Source: Bacillota bacterium (GTDB lineage: Bacteria; Bacillota; UBA4882; UBA8346). From it: DNA of 64,000 nucleotides. Where the stretch lies: positions 45,449 through 109,448 of the forward strand of contig JAEXFN010000023.1 of the NCBI GenBank assembly GCA_023400055.1. Direction: 5' to 3'. Positions within the stretch are counted from its first letter, which is position 1. The number at the start of each line of letters is the position of its first letter. The position numbers were made by a program, and so were the translations under genes. The notes beneath the pieces are model-generated. The model was given only the letters and a program-made list of their open reading frames with translations. It had not been told where the DNA came from and did no database searches. This document shows, piece after piece, positions 17,323-25,653 of the stretch.

Positions 17323-18260
17323 CGGTTTCGACGCTCCTTCCGTTCCAATGCCTGGCGGACCGCTCCGGCAATAGCCTCACTGGTCAGGCCATACTCTTGC
17401 AACAGTTCCGCGGCTGACGCCGATTGTCCGAAACAGTCCTGCGCTCCGACCCGGATGACCGGCACCGGCTGCCTCGCGCTCAGGACCTCGGCCACCGCGC
17501 CGCCCAAGCCGCCATGGATGCTATGCTCTTCGGCGGTGACGATACATCCGGCCGCTTCGGCCAGTTCAACCAGGCCTTCCTCGTCCAACGGCTTGATGGT
17601 ATGAACATTGGCCACCGCGCAAGCGATCCCCTCGGCCGCTAAACTTTCCGCCGCTTGCAAGGCGACCGGGACCAGCGCGCCGCAGGCGACAATCGCGCCA
17701 TCCCGGCCCGGGCGGACGATCTCCAGCCCCGGCCGATGGGGATGGCTGGCATCGAAAAGGACCGGCGTTTCGCTGCGCGACAGCCGGATATAGGCCGGTC
17801 CGGGGGTCATTACCGCTTCTCTGACGATCAGCTTCGTCTCATAGGCATCGGCCGGAGCGTAGACCCGCAAATTGGGTATCACCCTGGCCAGAGCGATATC
17901 TTCCAATGCCTGGTGTGAACCGCCGTCCGCTCCCCCGGAAAATCCGGCGTGCGTCGCGATGATCTTGACATTGGCTTTGGAATAACAAACGGTATTCCGG
18001 ATCTGATCATAGGTGCGGCCCGGCGCAAAGACCGCAAACGTCGAGGCCACCGCGATTTTGCCCAGCAAAGCCAACCCGGCGGCGACTCCGATCAGGTTGG
18101 CCTCGGCGATTCCCATGTCGAAAAAACGTTCCGGATAGGCTTCGCCGAAGCCCGCAGTCTTGGTGGCTTTGGCAAGATCGGCATCCAAGACCACCAGTTC
18201 CGGCAGTTCTTTCCCCAACTCGATTAACACTTCGCCGTACGCGTCGCGCATGGCTTTCAT
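17319..18260 (-). CDS. Transketolase, C-terminal (pyrimidine-binding) subunit
   Basis: Second half of the transketolase, 313 aa, first gene of the catabolic operon. The Pyr domain begins GEVLIELGKELPELVVLDAD and includes FFDMGIAEANLIGVAAGLAL with the catalytic Glu that activates the cofactor. The ~180-310 segment is the transketolase C domain (TAEEHSIHGGLGGAVAEVLS). ATG 18260 with GGGGTGAG upstream is preferred to a TTG at 18290 because the family begins near MKAMRDAYGE. A minus-strand TATAAT about 90 nt upstream and an inverted repeat at 18398-18428 lie in the probable promoter region. Confidence 0.9.
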   Translation of the reverse strand: MKAMRDAYGEVLIELGKELPELVVLDADLAKATKTAGFGEAYPERFFDMGIAEANLIGVAAGLALLGKIAVASTFAVFAPGRTYDQIRNTVCYSKANVKIIATHAGFSGGADGGSHQALEDIALARVIPNLRVYAPADAYETKLIVREAVMTPGPAYIRLSRSETPVLFDASHPHRPGLEIVRPGRDGAIVACGALVPVALQAAESLAAEGIACAVANVHTIKPLDEEGLVELAEAAGCIVTAEEHSIHGGLGGAVAEVLSARQPVPVIRVGAQDCFGQSASAAELLQEYGLTSEAIAGAVRQALERKERRNR

Positions 18261-18397
18261 TCTCTCACCCCAGATCTGTTTGATTGTCAAGTCTTTTGCG
18301 TATCGTTTTGATAAACTGCGAGTTAAATATAGGTTACGATTACATCTTCATTATAGGCTCCGCCCGACGCCGCTCCCAGTGCATAAACTCATATTTT

Positions 18398-18428
18398 AGT
18401 CATATTTCGCAGTATGACTGCAGTCATA
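18398..18428. promoter_or_regulatory. Three-half-site inverted repeat upstream of the catabolic operon
   Basis: AGTCATA (18398-18404), TATGACT (18413-18419) and AGTCATA (18422-18428) alternate in orientation; the last two form the perfect 16-bp palindrome TATGACTGCAGTCATA. The cluster is 138-168 nt upstream of the first transketolase start and abuts the terminator of the two-component genes. It is a candidate operator for the ten-gene operon, which has no regulator gene of its own. Confidence 0.45.
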
Positions 18429-18452
18429 AAAAAAGCCACAAATCTGTGGCTT
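18428..18452 (-). terminator. Terminator of the NarL-type two-component operon
   Basis: On the minus strand GCCACA-GATT-TGTGGC is followed by seven T residues, about 105 nt after the response-regulator stop codon. The plus-strand side has only three T, so the main direction is minus. Confidence 0.75.
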
Positions 18453-18557
18453 TCAACATTCGCGACTCTTCCTCCGGCTCATTGGCCGGGTTTATCCGCG
18501 CACTTTCCCGAAGTTGAGACCGTTCCGCCGTGGCGTTCGGACTCGGGCACAATGCTT

Positions 18558-19217
18558 CTAAACCAATCCCTGCAGGATCGCGAAACGGATCGCCTGGCCG
18601 CGGTCCCGGACCTCGAGTTTTTCATAGATACTGCTCACGTAGTTCTTGACTGTCCCTTCCGCGATGCACAGGCTGGCGGCGATCTCCTGGTTGTCCTCGC
18701 CCAGCGCGATGTGGCGCAGCACCTCCACCTCGCGCTGGGTCAGCCGCGCCAAGTAGCCCTTCTTGATCGTGTCGCGCTCGGCGGAACGGCGCCGGGTCAC
18801 CTCATCGACCAGCTTCGCCGTGACCTGCGGCGAAACCAGCTTCCCGCCCTGGCGTACCCGGCGGATGGCATCGGTAAGCTCTTCCGGTTCGATATTCTTG
18901 AGCAAGTACCCGACCGCGCCGAGCCGCAGGGCCTCGAAGACGTACTCGTCGTCGTCAAAGGTGGTCAGCACGATCACCTGGACATTATCGTCGCTGGCCC
19001 GCAGTTGGCGGATGCATTCCAGACCGTCGCTGCCCGGCATGCGCATGTCCAGCAGGACCAGATCGGGCCGGGTCTGGCGGATCACCGCCAGCGCCTCGCG
19101 GCCGTCCCCGGCCACCCCCACCACCTTGGCCTCGGGCATCCGCAATTCGATGACGGTCTTCAGATTTTGGCGGAATAGTTTCTGATCATCCACGATCACC
19201 AATCGTAGTTGCTCCAT
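18558..19217 (-). CDS. NarL/LuxR-family response regulator
   Basis: DNA-binding response regulator, 219 aa. The receiver domain (~4-120) has IVDDQKLFRQN, phospho-acceptor Asp in LVLLDMRMPGSDG, Thr in VIVLTTFDDD and Lys in GYLLKNIEPEEL. The C-terminal LuxR HTH reads LTQREVEVLRHIALGEDNQE followed by IAASLCIAEGTVKNYVSSIY. Start is uncertain: ATG 19217 gives the normal MEQLRLVIVDD start with GGAGG 12 nt away, and ATG 19229 directly abuts the same GGAGG. Either start overlaps the sensor kinase gene, implying translational coupling. Target genes unknown. Confidence 0.88.
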   Translation of the reverse strand: MEQLRLVIVDDQKLFRQNLKTVIELRMPEAKVVGVAGDGREALAVIRQTRPDLVLLDMRMPGSDGLECIRQLRASDDNVQVIVLTTFDDDEYVFEALRLGAVGYLLKNIEPEELTDAIRRVRQGGKLVSPQVTAKLVDEVTRRRSAERDTIKKGYLARLTQREVEVLRHIALGEDNQEIAASLCIAEGTVKNYVSSIYEKLEVRDRGQAIRFAILQGLV

Positions 19218-20442
19218 GGACTGTATCATCCTCCGTCCGTAAAGGTAACCATACCCTCAAGGTAAAACCATTCCCGACTTGCGAGGCGATGGCGACCGAC
19301 CCGCCCAGCGCTTCCACGCGCTCCTTGATTCCCAGCAGGCCGAAGCCGCCCGTGAAAGTCTCCGTCCCCCGGCCATTGTCGCGAATGGTCAGGCCGATCC
19401 CGTCGCGCAAGCGATAAAAATAGACGAAAACCTCCGTGGCCTGGCCGTGCCGGAAGGCGTTGGTCAGACCCTCCTGGACCACCCGGTAGAACACCTCCGC
19501 CTCGTTCTTGCCGGGATACTGCGGCGCGTCGCCGTATTCCAATTGCACCGCGATCCCGGTCGCCTGACTGAACACCTTCACCAGCCGCCAGATCATTCCC
19601 AGGCCGTTGGTCCCCGCCTCCTCCCGGGGCCGCAAGCCGCGCAACACCAGGCGGACATCGCCGAGTCCGTCCCGGACCAGTGCCCGCGCCTGAATCAATT
19701 CCTCCGGGATCGGCTGGGAAGCGGATTGCAGCCTCTCGCGGTAGGCATCGAGCAGCGAAAGCAGGTTAGTCATGGTATAAGCGACCGTGTCGTGAATCTC
19801 GCGGGCGATCCGGTTCCGTTCCTTCAGGACCGTGGCCGACTCGACCTGGGCGGCGATGTCTTGCAGTTTGATGTTGGTGTCGGCCAGGTATTGGTTGAAA
19901 ACCCGCAACTCCCGCTGTTTGGCCAGATCGCGCCGGTGCAGCCGTTGCTCGCGGGTCAGGTAAAGGCTGATCATCAGCGCCAGCAGGCATTCGACCCAGG
20001 TCGATATCAGGGCGCCCAAATCGATCGGCTCCGCCGGCCGGAACCAGACCGAGACGCGCGAATACGCCAGTACGGTGAGGTAAGCCAGGCAGGAGAGGCC
20101 GGTGAGATAGGCGATAAAACCGGGGCAGTGGACGAATCCGTCGAAGATCAGGATGATGTAGAGCAGGCCGAAGCTGCCCGGATGGGAAGCGGAGGGCACG
20201 GCCGAGACCGCGGTCAACAGCACCCGGACCAGGAATAACGCCTGACGGAGCGCGACCGATTTCAGGAAGAGCATGAAACACGCAATGAGCATCAGCAGCA
20301 GGATCGAGATTAGGTATTGCCGATTCCAGATTTGGGGATACTCCCGCCAGCGCCCCTCCCACCAAAAGCTGAGGATAACCGCGGCATGAACCGACCCATA
20401 GACCCCGACCAGGGTCCATCGCTCTCGGGCGCTATTCCACAT
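19186..20442 (-). CDS. NarL-type sensor histidine kinase with multi-pass N-terminus
   Basis: Membrane sensor kinase, 418 aa. The first ~175 residues hold about five or six transmembrane segments (for example LISILLLMLIACFMLFLKSV) and no obvious extracellular domain, so it probably senses within the membrane. A short coiled linker (~180-210) leads to the HisKA_3 box KERNRIAREIHDTVAYTMTN with the phospho-His, then HATPase_c with ITIRDNGRGTE-like sequence (LTIRDNGRGT) and GGFGLLGIKERVEALGG. The frame opens at TTG 20460, but ATG 20442 has GGAGGAG 7 nt upstream. Partner of the overlapping response regulator. Confidence 0.9.
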   Translation of the reverse strand: MWNSARERWTLVGVYGSVHAAVILSFWWEGRWREYPQIWNRQYLISILLLMLIACFMLFLKSVALRQALFLVRVLLTAVSAVPSASHPGSFGLLYIILIFDGFVHCPGFIAYLTGLSCLAYLTVLAYSRVSVWFRPAEPIDLGALISTWVECLLALMISLYLTREQRLHRRDLAKQRELRVFNQYLADTNIKLQDIAAQVESATVLKERNRIAREIHDTVAYTMTNLLSLLDAYRERLQSASQPIPEELIQARALVRDGLGDVRLVLRGLRPREEAGTNGLGMIWRLVKVFSQATGIAVQLEYGDAPQYPGKNEAEVFYRVVQEGLTNAFRHGQATEVFVYFYRLRDGIGLTIRDNGRGTETFTGGFGLLGIKERVEALGGSVAIASQVGNGFTLRVWLPLRTEDDTVHGATTIGDRG

Positions 20443-20685
20443 GGCTTGGCTCCTCCGCAATCAGTTTTGAAATGTTATTAATATTTAACGGATTCTTTAC
20501 GCAACCCCAATTTCCTGCTGAATTGGAACGATCAAATGATACAAATCCGATGATTTGCGAAAAAAAACGATTTAAAATGCTCATTTTTTACAAATTATAG
20601 CCATCCAAACCAACCTTGTGCACCCAGTCAACCGATAATGACGGTTCCGCGCCGGAATACCCCGTCCACCGCAACTGCTCGTGCA

Positions 20686-20958
20686 GTAACTGCGCGAGCC
20701 CATTCCGTAACCAAACATGTTCGTTTACTTACCGAAGATGTTCATTCAGTTACTGAAATTTTTCATTTTGTTACTAAAGATGTTCGTTCAGTTACTGAAC
20801 ATGCTCATTTAGTAACTGAACATACTCATTCAGTAACTGAAGATGCTCGTTCTGTTACAGAACATGTTCATTCAGTTACTGAAAATCTTCATTCAGTAAC
20901 TGAAAATATCCATTTACCTACTGAGGCAACTCGTCCGGTTCCTGAAGATGCATTCTCA
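20686..20958. repeat. 21-bp tandem repeat array D (13 diverged units)
   Basis: Thirteen units of exactly 21 bp, strongest in the middle, with a core such as GTTACTGAACATGCTC. Many units contain the dyads TTCAGTNACTGAA and GAACATGTTC. Aligned in phase, the best consensus matches the arrays at 5.2, 38.2 and 63.8 kb at 16-17 of 21 positions, so this appears to be an older member of the same family. Being 3n, it keeps a 120-codon frame open (20638-21000, repeating HSVTE), but no ribosome binding site supports translation. The AT-rich segment 20443-20685 before it holds no gene and should contain the promoter of the kinase operon. Confidence 0.85.
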
Positions 20959-20981
20959 CGAACGACGGTCTTTCATTGGCT

Positions 20982-21027
20982 TGCCGCAATAAGATGTTGA
21001 AGGACTCTGAAGCGGCTTATTGCGGCA
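20982..21027. other. Perfect 12-bp inverted repeat beside array D
   Basis: TGCCGCAATAAG (20982-20993) and CTTATTGCGGCA (21016-21027) are perfect inverted copies separated by 22 nt. There is no T tract on either side. It lies between array D and the terminator of the RND gene, giving two adjacent hairpins. Confidence 0.6.
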
Positions 21028-21034
21028 TCCAAAT

Positions 21035-21076
21035 TAAAAAAGGCCGCCCGCTGTTTTGCAACTTGGCGGACGGCCT
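21035..21076 (-). terminator. Terminator of the RND pump gene
   Basis: On the minus strand, AGGCCGTCCGCC pairs with GGGCGGCCT around a loop containing GTTGCAAAAC and is followed by TTTTTAATTT. It sits about 60 nt beyond the pump's stop codon. Confidence 0.8.
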
Positions 21077-21136
21077 CTGTGGCGATTATATCTCGGGTGT
21101 TAATCCCGAGCGATGGAAAACTCTATTTATTCAAAA

Positions 21137-24100
21137 CTAAATGGTGGTCGCTTTCCTGGAGCGCCTCTGCCCGAAATGGAGCATCAAATTGCGCAGCTTC
21201 TCGACGCGGGTATAGACGACCGGCACCACGACCAGGGTCATCAGCATCGAACAGGTCAAGCCGCCGATTAGCACCCAGCCCAGGCCGTTCTTGAACTCGG
21301 AACCGCTGGCCGACGAGGTAGCCAGCGGCACCATCCCCAGGATCATCGTCATCGAGGTCATCAGGATCGGCCGCAAGCGTTCCCGGCCGGCCGCCACCAG
21401 GGCTTCCTCGATGCTGAGTCCCTCCGCCCGGGCCCGGTTGGTGAAGTCCACCAGCAGGATGGCGTTCTTGCTGACCAGGCCGACCAGCATGATGACGCCC
21501 ATGATCGAGAAGATCGCCAGCGTCTTTCCGGTCAGGGCCAGGGCCAGCAACGCGCCGATGACCGCCAGCGGCACCGCGAACAGGACCGAGAACGGATAGA
21601 TAAAGGAGTTATAAAGCGCCGCCATGATCAGGTACACGAAGATGATCGCCGCCAACAGGGCGACGCCCAAACTGTTGAAGGAATCGGCCTGACTCTTCAG
21701 GTTGCCGACGAACTGGGTGCTCACTCCCTGCGGCAGTTGCTCGCGGTTCAGTACCGCGGTGATATCCTGGCCGATATCGCCGCTGGCCCGGCCGATGGCC
21801 TGGGAGGTCACTGAGATGGAGAAGGCCCGGTTGCGCCGCTGGATCACGGTGGGGCCGGTGGACGGAACGACCGTCGCGAACTGATTCACCGGGATCAAGT
21901 GCCCGGCACTGTTGGCCACCGTCAGGTTGCCGATCTCGCTGGTATGGACCCGGCTCGCTTTGTCCAGCCGGACGTCGATGTCATAATCGACGCCGTTGTC
22001 GGTGAATTTGGAAGTGGTATTCCCGGTGAGGCCCAACTGCAAGGTCTGGCCGACCGTGTCGATGTCCAGGCCCAGATCGGCCATTTTATCGCGATCCACG
22101 TTCAGGCTGATCTCGGGGTTGGCGTCATTGGAGGAGAGCCGCACGTCGGAGGTGCCGGGAATCTGCGCCACCAGCTTCTGCACGCGCAAGGCCGTCGCCA
22201 TCACCGTGTCCCAGCTGGGTCCCATCACCGCCACCTGAACCGGAGCGGATCCGCCGCCCATGGTATTCGACTGCGAGATAAATACTTTCGCGCCGAGCAG
22301 CCCGCGGAACTGGCGCCGCAGCATCTTGCTGAACTGGTCGGTGCTGAAATTCCGCTCCTCCTTCGGCACCAGGGCTACGTTCACATAACCGTAATTGTCG
22401 CCGGAGTTGTATCCGCCGCCGCCGCTGGAAGCGCCGGCCGCGGCGAAGACCGTGTCCACGCCCGGCATCCGCGAGACCTGCTTCTCGATGAACTGCGTCG
22501 CCGCATTGGTCTGGCTGATCGGGGTCCCCGGCGGATACTGGACATCGATGGCCACCTCACCCTGGTCGGCCTGGGGCACGAATTCGGAACCGATAAACCC
22601 GAAGGGCACCAGGGACAGCGTCAAGGCGAACAGGATCGCGGCCACCAATAAGAGCTTCCCCGGGTGGCGCAGACAGATCCGCAATACTTTCAAATAATCC
22701 TCGGTGAACACGCTGTATACCCGCTCGAACCAGGCGCCGAAGCGGCCCATCAGCGTGCCGTCGGTCAACAGCTGCAGTTTGCTGAAGCGGGAAGCCAGCA
22801 TCGGCGTTACCGTGAAGGACACAAACAAACTGGTCAGGGTGGAAACCACGATCACCAGCGCAAACTGTTTCAACATGCCGCCGATCTGGCCGGAGATCAT
22901 CGACAACGGCAGGTAAACCACCACGTCGACCAGGGTAATCGAGAGCGCGGTGAACCCGATCTCGTTCCGGCCGTTCAACGCCGCGGTCCGGTTGTCCTCG
23001 CCCGATTCCAGGTGGCGGTAAATATTCTCCAATACCACGATGGCGTCGTCCACCAGAATGCCGATGATCAGCGACAGCGCCAGCAGGGTGATGATATTCA
23101 ACGTACAGCCCAGCGCCCACATGCCGATGAAGGTCGTCACCAGCGAAGTGGGGATGGCGATCATGACGATTACCGAGTTGCGGAGACTGTGTAAAAAGAG
23201 CAGCATGACACAGGCCACCAATAGAATGGCCAACCCCAGGTCTTCCTTGACGGCGTTCGCCGAGTTGACGATGAAGGTCGAACCGTCGGAAGCCACTTTG
23301 GTGTGGAGATCATATTTCCGGTATTGATGCTCCAATTTCTGCAGCTGTTTGCGCACCGACTGGCAGACATCGACGGTATTGGCATCCGATTGCTTCCGGA
23401 CCACCAGCGCAATCGTGCTTTGACCGTTGACCCGGGAGATGGTGTCGATATCCTTCTTGCCGTCCTGAATCTCGGCCACGTCGCGCAGGCGGACTACGCC
23501 GCTGGCGGTTTTGGCCACCGCCGCCAGGCGCAGATCGTCCAGGCTCTTGAATTTTCCGGCCAACCGCACCGTGAATTGGGAATCGGTGTCGTCGACGACG
23601 CCGGTGGGATACTCCTCATTGCCCTTCTTGATCGCGTTCAGGATCTGCAGCGGCGAAAGGCCGCGGGCTTGCAGCCGCTGGGGATCGAGATTCACTTGAA
23701 TCTCCCGTTGCCGCCCGCCATTGATCGAAACTTGGCCGACCCCGCCCACCTGCGAGACCGACTGGGAGATCGAGTCGTTCATCAGCTGATAAAACTGGGT
23801 GTCCGGCAGGTTGCTGGTGAAGCCGATGGTCATGATCGGCCGTTCATCCAGGGACACTTTGTTGAGGGTCGGGGTTTCCACCCCGTCGGGGAGGTTTTTG
23901 AGGATCTGATACACCTTGCGCTGGGCTTCCTGCAAGGCAATATCGATATTGGCCTCCTGGGTGAACTGGATGCTCACCCGGGAATTCCCTTCCCGCGAGT
24001 TCGAGGTGATCGAATCGATCTTATCCAGTCCGGAAACCGCGTTTTCAATCTTCTCGGTGACCGACGACTCCACGACGCTGGCGGAAGCTCCGTCATAATC

Positions 24101-24247
24101 GGTGCTGATGCTGATCACCGGAATGTTGATATCCGGAAAAAGCTCGTACTTCAACTGATAATAACCGAAGCCGCCCAACAGCGTAAGGGCGATGAAAATT
24201 ACAATAATCAAGATGGGACGCTTAATCGATAGTTCTGTAATTGTCAT
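21137..24247 (-). CDS. RND-family efflux pump (AcrB/SwrC-like inner-membrane transporter)
   Basis: Proton-driven export pump, 1036 aa, full length with the duplicated RND layout: helix 1 (IKRPILIIVIFIALTLLGGF), large periplasmic loop to ~320, helices 2-6 (~325-470), second helix 7 near GKLLLVAAILFALTLSLVPF, second loop to ~840, helices 8-12. TM4 carries the proton-relay motif in GILVDDAIVVLENIYRH, with two Asp. ATG 24247 follows AAGGTGG. No membrane-fusion or outer-membrane partner is adjacent, although a MacA-like protein and TolC are encoded 20 kb away. Drugs, lipids or surfactin-like peptides are family substrates; which applies here is unknown. Confidence 0.93.
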   Translation of the reverse strand: MTITELSIKRPILIIVIFIALTLLGGFGYYQLKYELFPDINIPVISISTDYDGASASVVESSVTEKIENAVSGLDKIDSITSNSREGNSRVSIQFTQEANIDIALQEAQRKVYQILKNLPDGVETPTLNKVSLDERPIMTIGFTSNLPDTQFYQLMNDSISQSVSQVGGVGQVSINGGRQREIQVNLDPQRLQARGLSPLQILNAIKKGNEEYPTGVVDDTDSQFTVRLAGKFKSLDDLRLAAVAKTASGVVRLRDVAEIQDGKKDIDTISRVNGQSTIALVVRKQSDANTVDVCQSVRKQLQKLEHQYRKYDLHTKVASDGSTFIVNSANAVKEDLGLAILLVACVMLLFLHSLRNSVIVMIAIPTSLVTTFIGMWALGCTLNIITLLALSLIIGILVDDAIVVLENIYRHLESGEDNRTAALNGRNEIGFTALSITLVDVVVYLPLSMISGQIGGMLKQFALVIVVSTLTSLFVSFTVTPMLASRFSKLQLLTDGTLMGRFGAWFERVYSVFTEDYLKVLRICLRHPGKLLLVAAILFALTLSLVPFGFIGSEFVPQADQGEVAIDVQYPPGTPISQTNAATQFIEKQVSRMPGVDTVFAAAGASSGGGGYNSGDNYGYVNVALVPKEERNFSTDQFSKMLRRQFRGLLGAKVFISQSNTMGGGSAPVQVAVMGPSWDTVMATALRVQKLVAQIPGTSDVRLSSNDANPEISLNVDRDKMADLGLDIDTVGQTLQLGLTGNTTSKFTDNGVDYDIDVRLDKASRVHTSEIGNLTVANSAGHLIPVNQFATVVPSTGPTVIQRRNRAFSISVTSQAIGRASGDIGQDITAVLNREQLPQGVSTQFVGNLKSQADSFNSLGVALLAAIIFVYLIMAALYNSFIYPFSVLFAVPLAVIGALLALALTGKTLAIFSIMGVIMLVGLVSKNAILLVDFTNRARAEGLSIEEALVAAGRERLRPILMTSMTMILGMVPLATSSASGSEFKNGLGWVLIGGLTCSMLMTLVVVPVVYTRVEKLRNLMLHFGQRRSRKATTI

Positions 24248-25088
24248 TCCTATACCACCTTTAGGGTCTGTCGAATTGGTCTCGGCTGGAACGATAGCTC
24301 ATTGCCCGGAGGCCAGGACCGGCGGCACCGAGGACCGGGTCTGGAGTCTTTTCTGCCGGGCATTTCCGCAATTACAGCTTAATTTTGCGCCATTTTCCCC
24401 CGGACCCGGTATAAAACCCGCTCCGGCCGGGATGAGTGCCAGCATCATCAAGGTGCGTTTTTCTCACGCCTAGGCCCCCTCCGTATGATTTCGAGTTCGA
24501 CATGGGATTTCCTAAGATGACGTAAGTAAAGGAGGATACTCGCGATGCTCCTGTCCAGCTCCGGCCGTTGACCTTTGGAGCCCGACCGGATCTAGCTGGG
24601 GTCTCCTCCGCGCTGCTATTCCCATAACAAAAATTTACCACGCAAATATCCGTAAAGTATGTTGCATTTGTTAAATTTTAATGAATATGGCCGCTCATCC
24701 GTTAGCCGCCGCGCTGAAACGGTTGGCGTTTCAAGTCAGTTTGCATCAGCAGCGCCCCGCACCGAAGCATGGTCAGACATTGCATTAAAAACGCCTGCTT
24801 CTTCCCCTCGATCAATTCCAATACAAAGGATTCCCCGGCCAAATCGCATTATCCTGCTGTTTCGACGAAAAATTACACTTATTTCGCGCGATAGCGCCGC
24901 AAAGCGCCGCCTCGTCCGTCGGCTCGTTAGGAAAAGGCCGTTAGCAGCCACCGGTTTTCGCGGCGGCAATTTGAGTCCAAAGTCCTAGCGCGAATGATTC
25001 CTTCGACGGATACTCGGTTGACTGAAATCATATTATGATTGGATCACAGGATTTTCAGACTGTCCAAGCCAACCATGGGGTGATCCCG
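24248..25088. other. Intergenic region with no supported gene
   Basis: About 840 bp between the RND start and a small secreted-protein gene. Short frames exist on both strands (24372-24641 minus, 24659-24988 plus), but they lack ribosome binding sites and have arginine-rich, low-information translations. No repeat unit, hairpin terminator or RNA gene was recognised. Confidence 0.5.
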
Positions 25089-25520
25089 ATGAAAAGTGTA
25101 ACGCTGAGCATCTTGGTTTTGCTAGCTTTTCCAGCAGTTTCCGAGGATCAATTGTTAATCAGAGCCTGGCCGGTGGCCGGGCCCCTGGTCGATGGCGGAA
25201 TGGAGCAATCCATCCCGGCCATTTTCACCTGGGATGGCACCGGCCACGGCGAGGTGACGGTGAACCTGCAGAATGGCGAATCCTGTCACGGCGATTATAC
25301 CTGTATCGCCAAACGATCTCATCCCCCGTTATTCGTCTTCGCGGATTATCAACGTTATTACGGCACCCATTTCAACTTTCGTAATTTGCAATATGGCCAG
25401 GCCCTGATCCATGGCGACCGGGGGACGATCATCCAAGCCGAGTACTATATGAATCTCCGGCTCAATCGAAGGTACGGTTTGGCGCGAGATAACCGGAACA
25501 ATATCTTCAAATTTTTTTAA
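25089..25520 (+). CDS. Small secreted protein of unknown function
   Basis: 143-aa protein with a signal peptide (MKSVTLSILVLLAFPAVSED) and no recognised family. The mature part is rich in aromatic and Gly residues (FTWDGTGHGEVTVNLQNGES; FADYQRYYGTHFNFRNLQYG) and has two Cys about eight residues apart (ESCHGDYTCI) that could form a disulfide. It would be a soluble exported protein. The frame opens at 25035, but ATG 25089 after GGGGTGAT gives a clean signal peptide. It stands alone, convergent with the hydrogenase operon; the two share the terminator region. Confidence 0.6.
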   Translation: MKSVTLSILVLLAFPAVSEDQLLIRAWPVAGPLVDGGMEQSIPAIFTWDGTGHGEVTVNLQNGESCHGDYTCIAKRSHPPLFVFADYQRYYGTHFNFRNLQYGQALIHGDRGTIIQAEYYMNLRLNRRYGLARDNRNNIFKFF

Positions 25521-25553
25521 TCGCGATCAAGAAATTTTATCTATAAAATAAGA

Positions 25554-25580
25554 AAAACCGGTTTCGAATCAAACCGGTTT
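25554..25580 (-). terminator. Terminator after rex (hydrogenase operon)
   Basis: Two copies of the self-palindrome AAACCGGTTT (25555-25564, 25571-25580) pair as a 10-bp stem with a 6-nt loop. On the minus strand the stem runs into TTTTTCTTATTTT, fitting a terminator for the operon that ends with rex. On the plus strand the T tract is weak but may also stop the small secreted-protein transcript. Confidence 0.7.
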
Positions 25581-25653
25581 CATCGTATTCAAAATAGCTA
25601 TCAAACCAAACAAAAAACTTCAATCAACTAGCAATTGGCCATCCACCATGGCT

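Noticed and set aside
20638..21000. 120-codon gene with heptapeptide repeats (HSVTE)
   Set aside because: The frame stays open only because the DNA repeat is 21 bp; no ribosome binding site, and the edges are unrelated to any protein pattern that I know.
24372..24988. Short genes on both strands in the 24.2-25.1 kb gap
   Set aside because: No ribosome sites, Arg/Ser/Pro-rich translations, no domain recognised.
25555..25580. AAACCGGTTT pair as a further operator of the GntR/LacI regulator
   Set aside because: It contains ACCGGT cores, but their 16-bp spacing differs from the 10-bp pairs and it has the position and T tract of a terminator.
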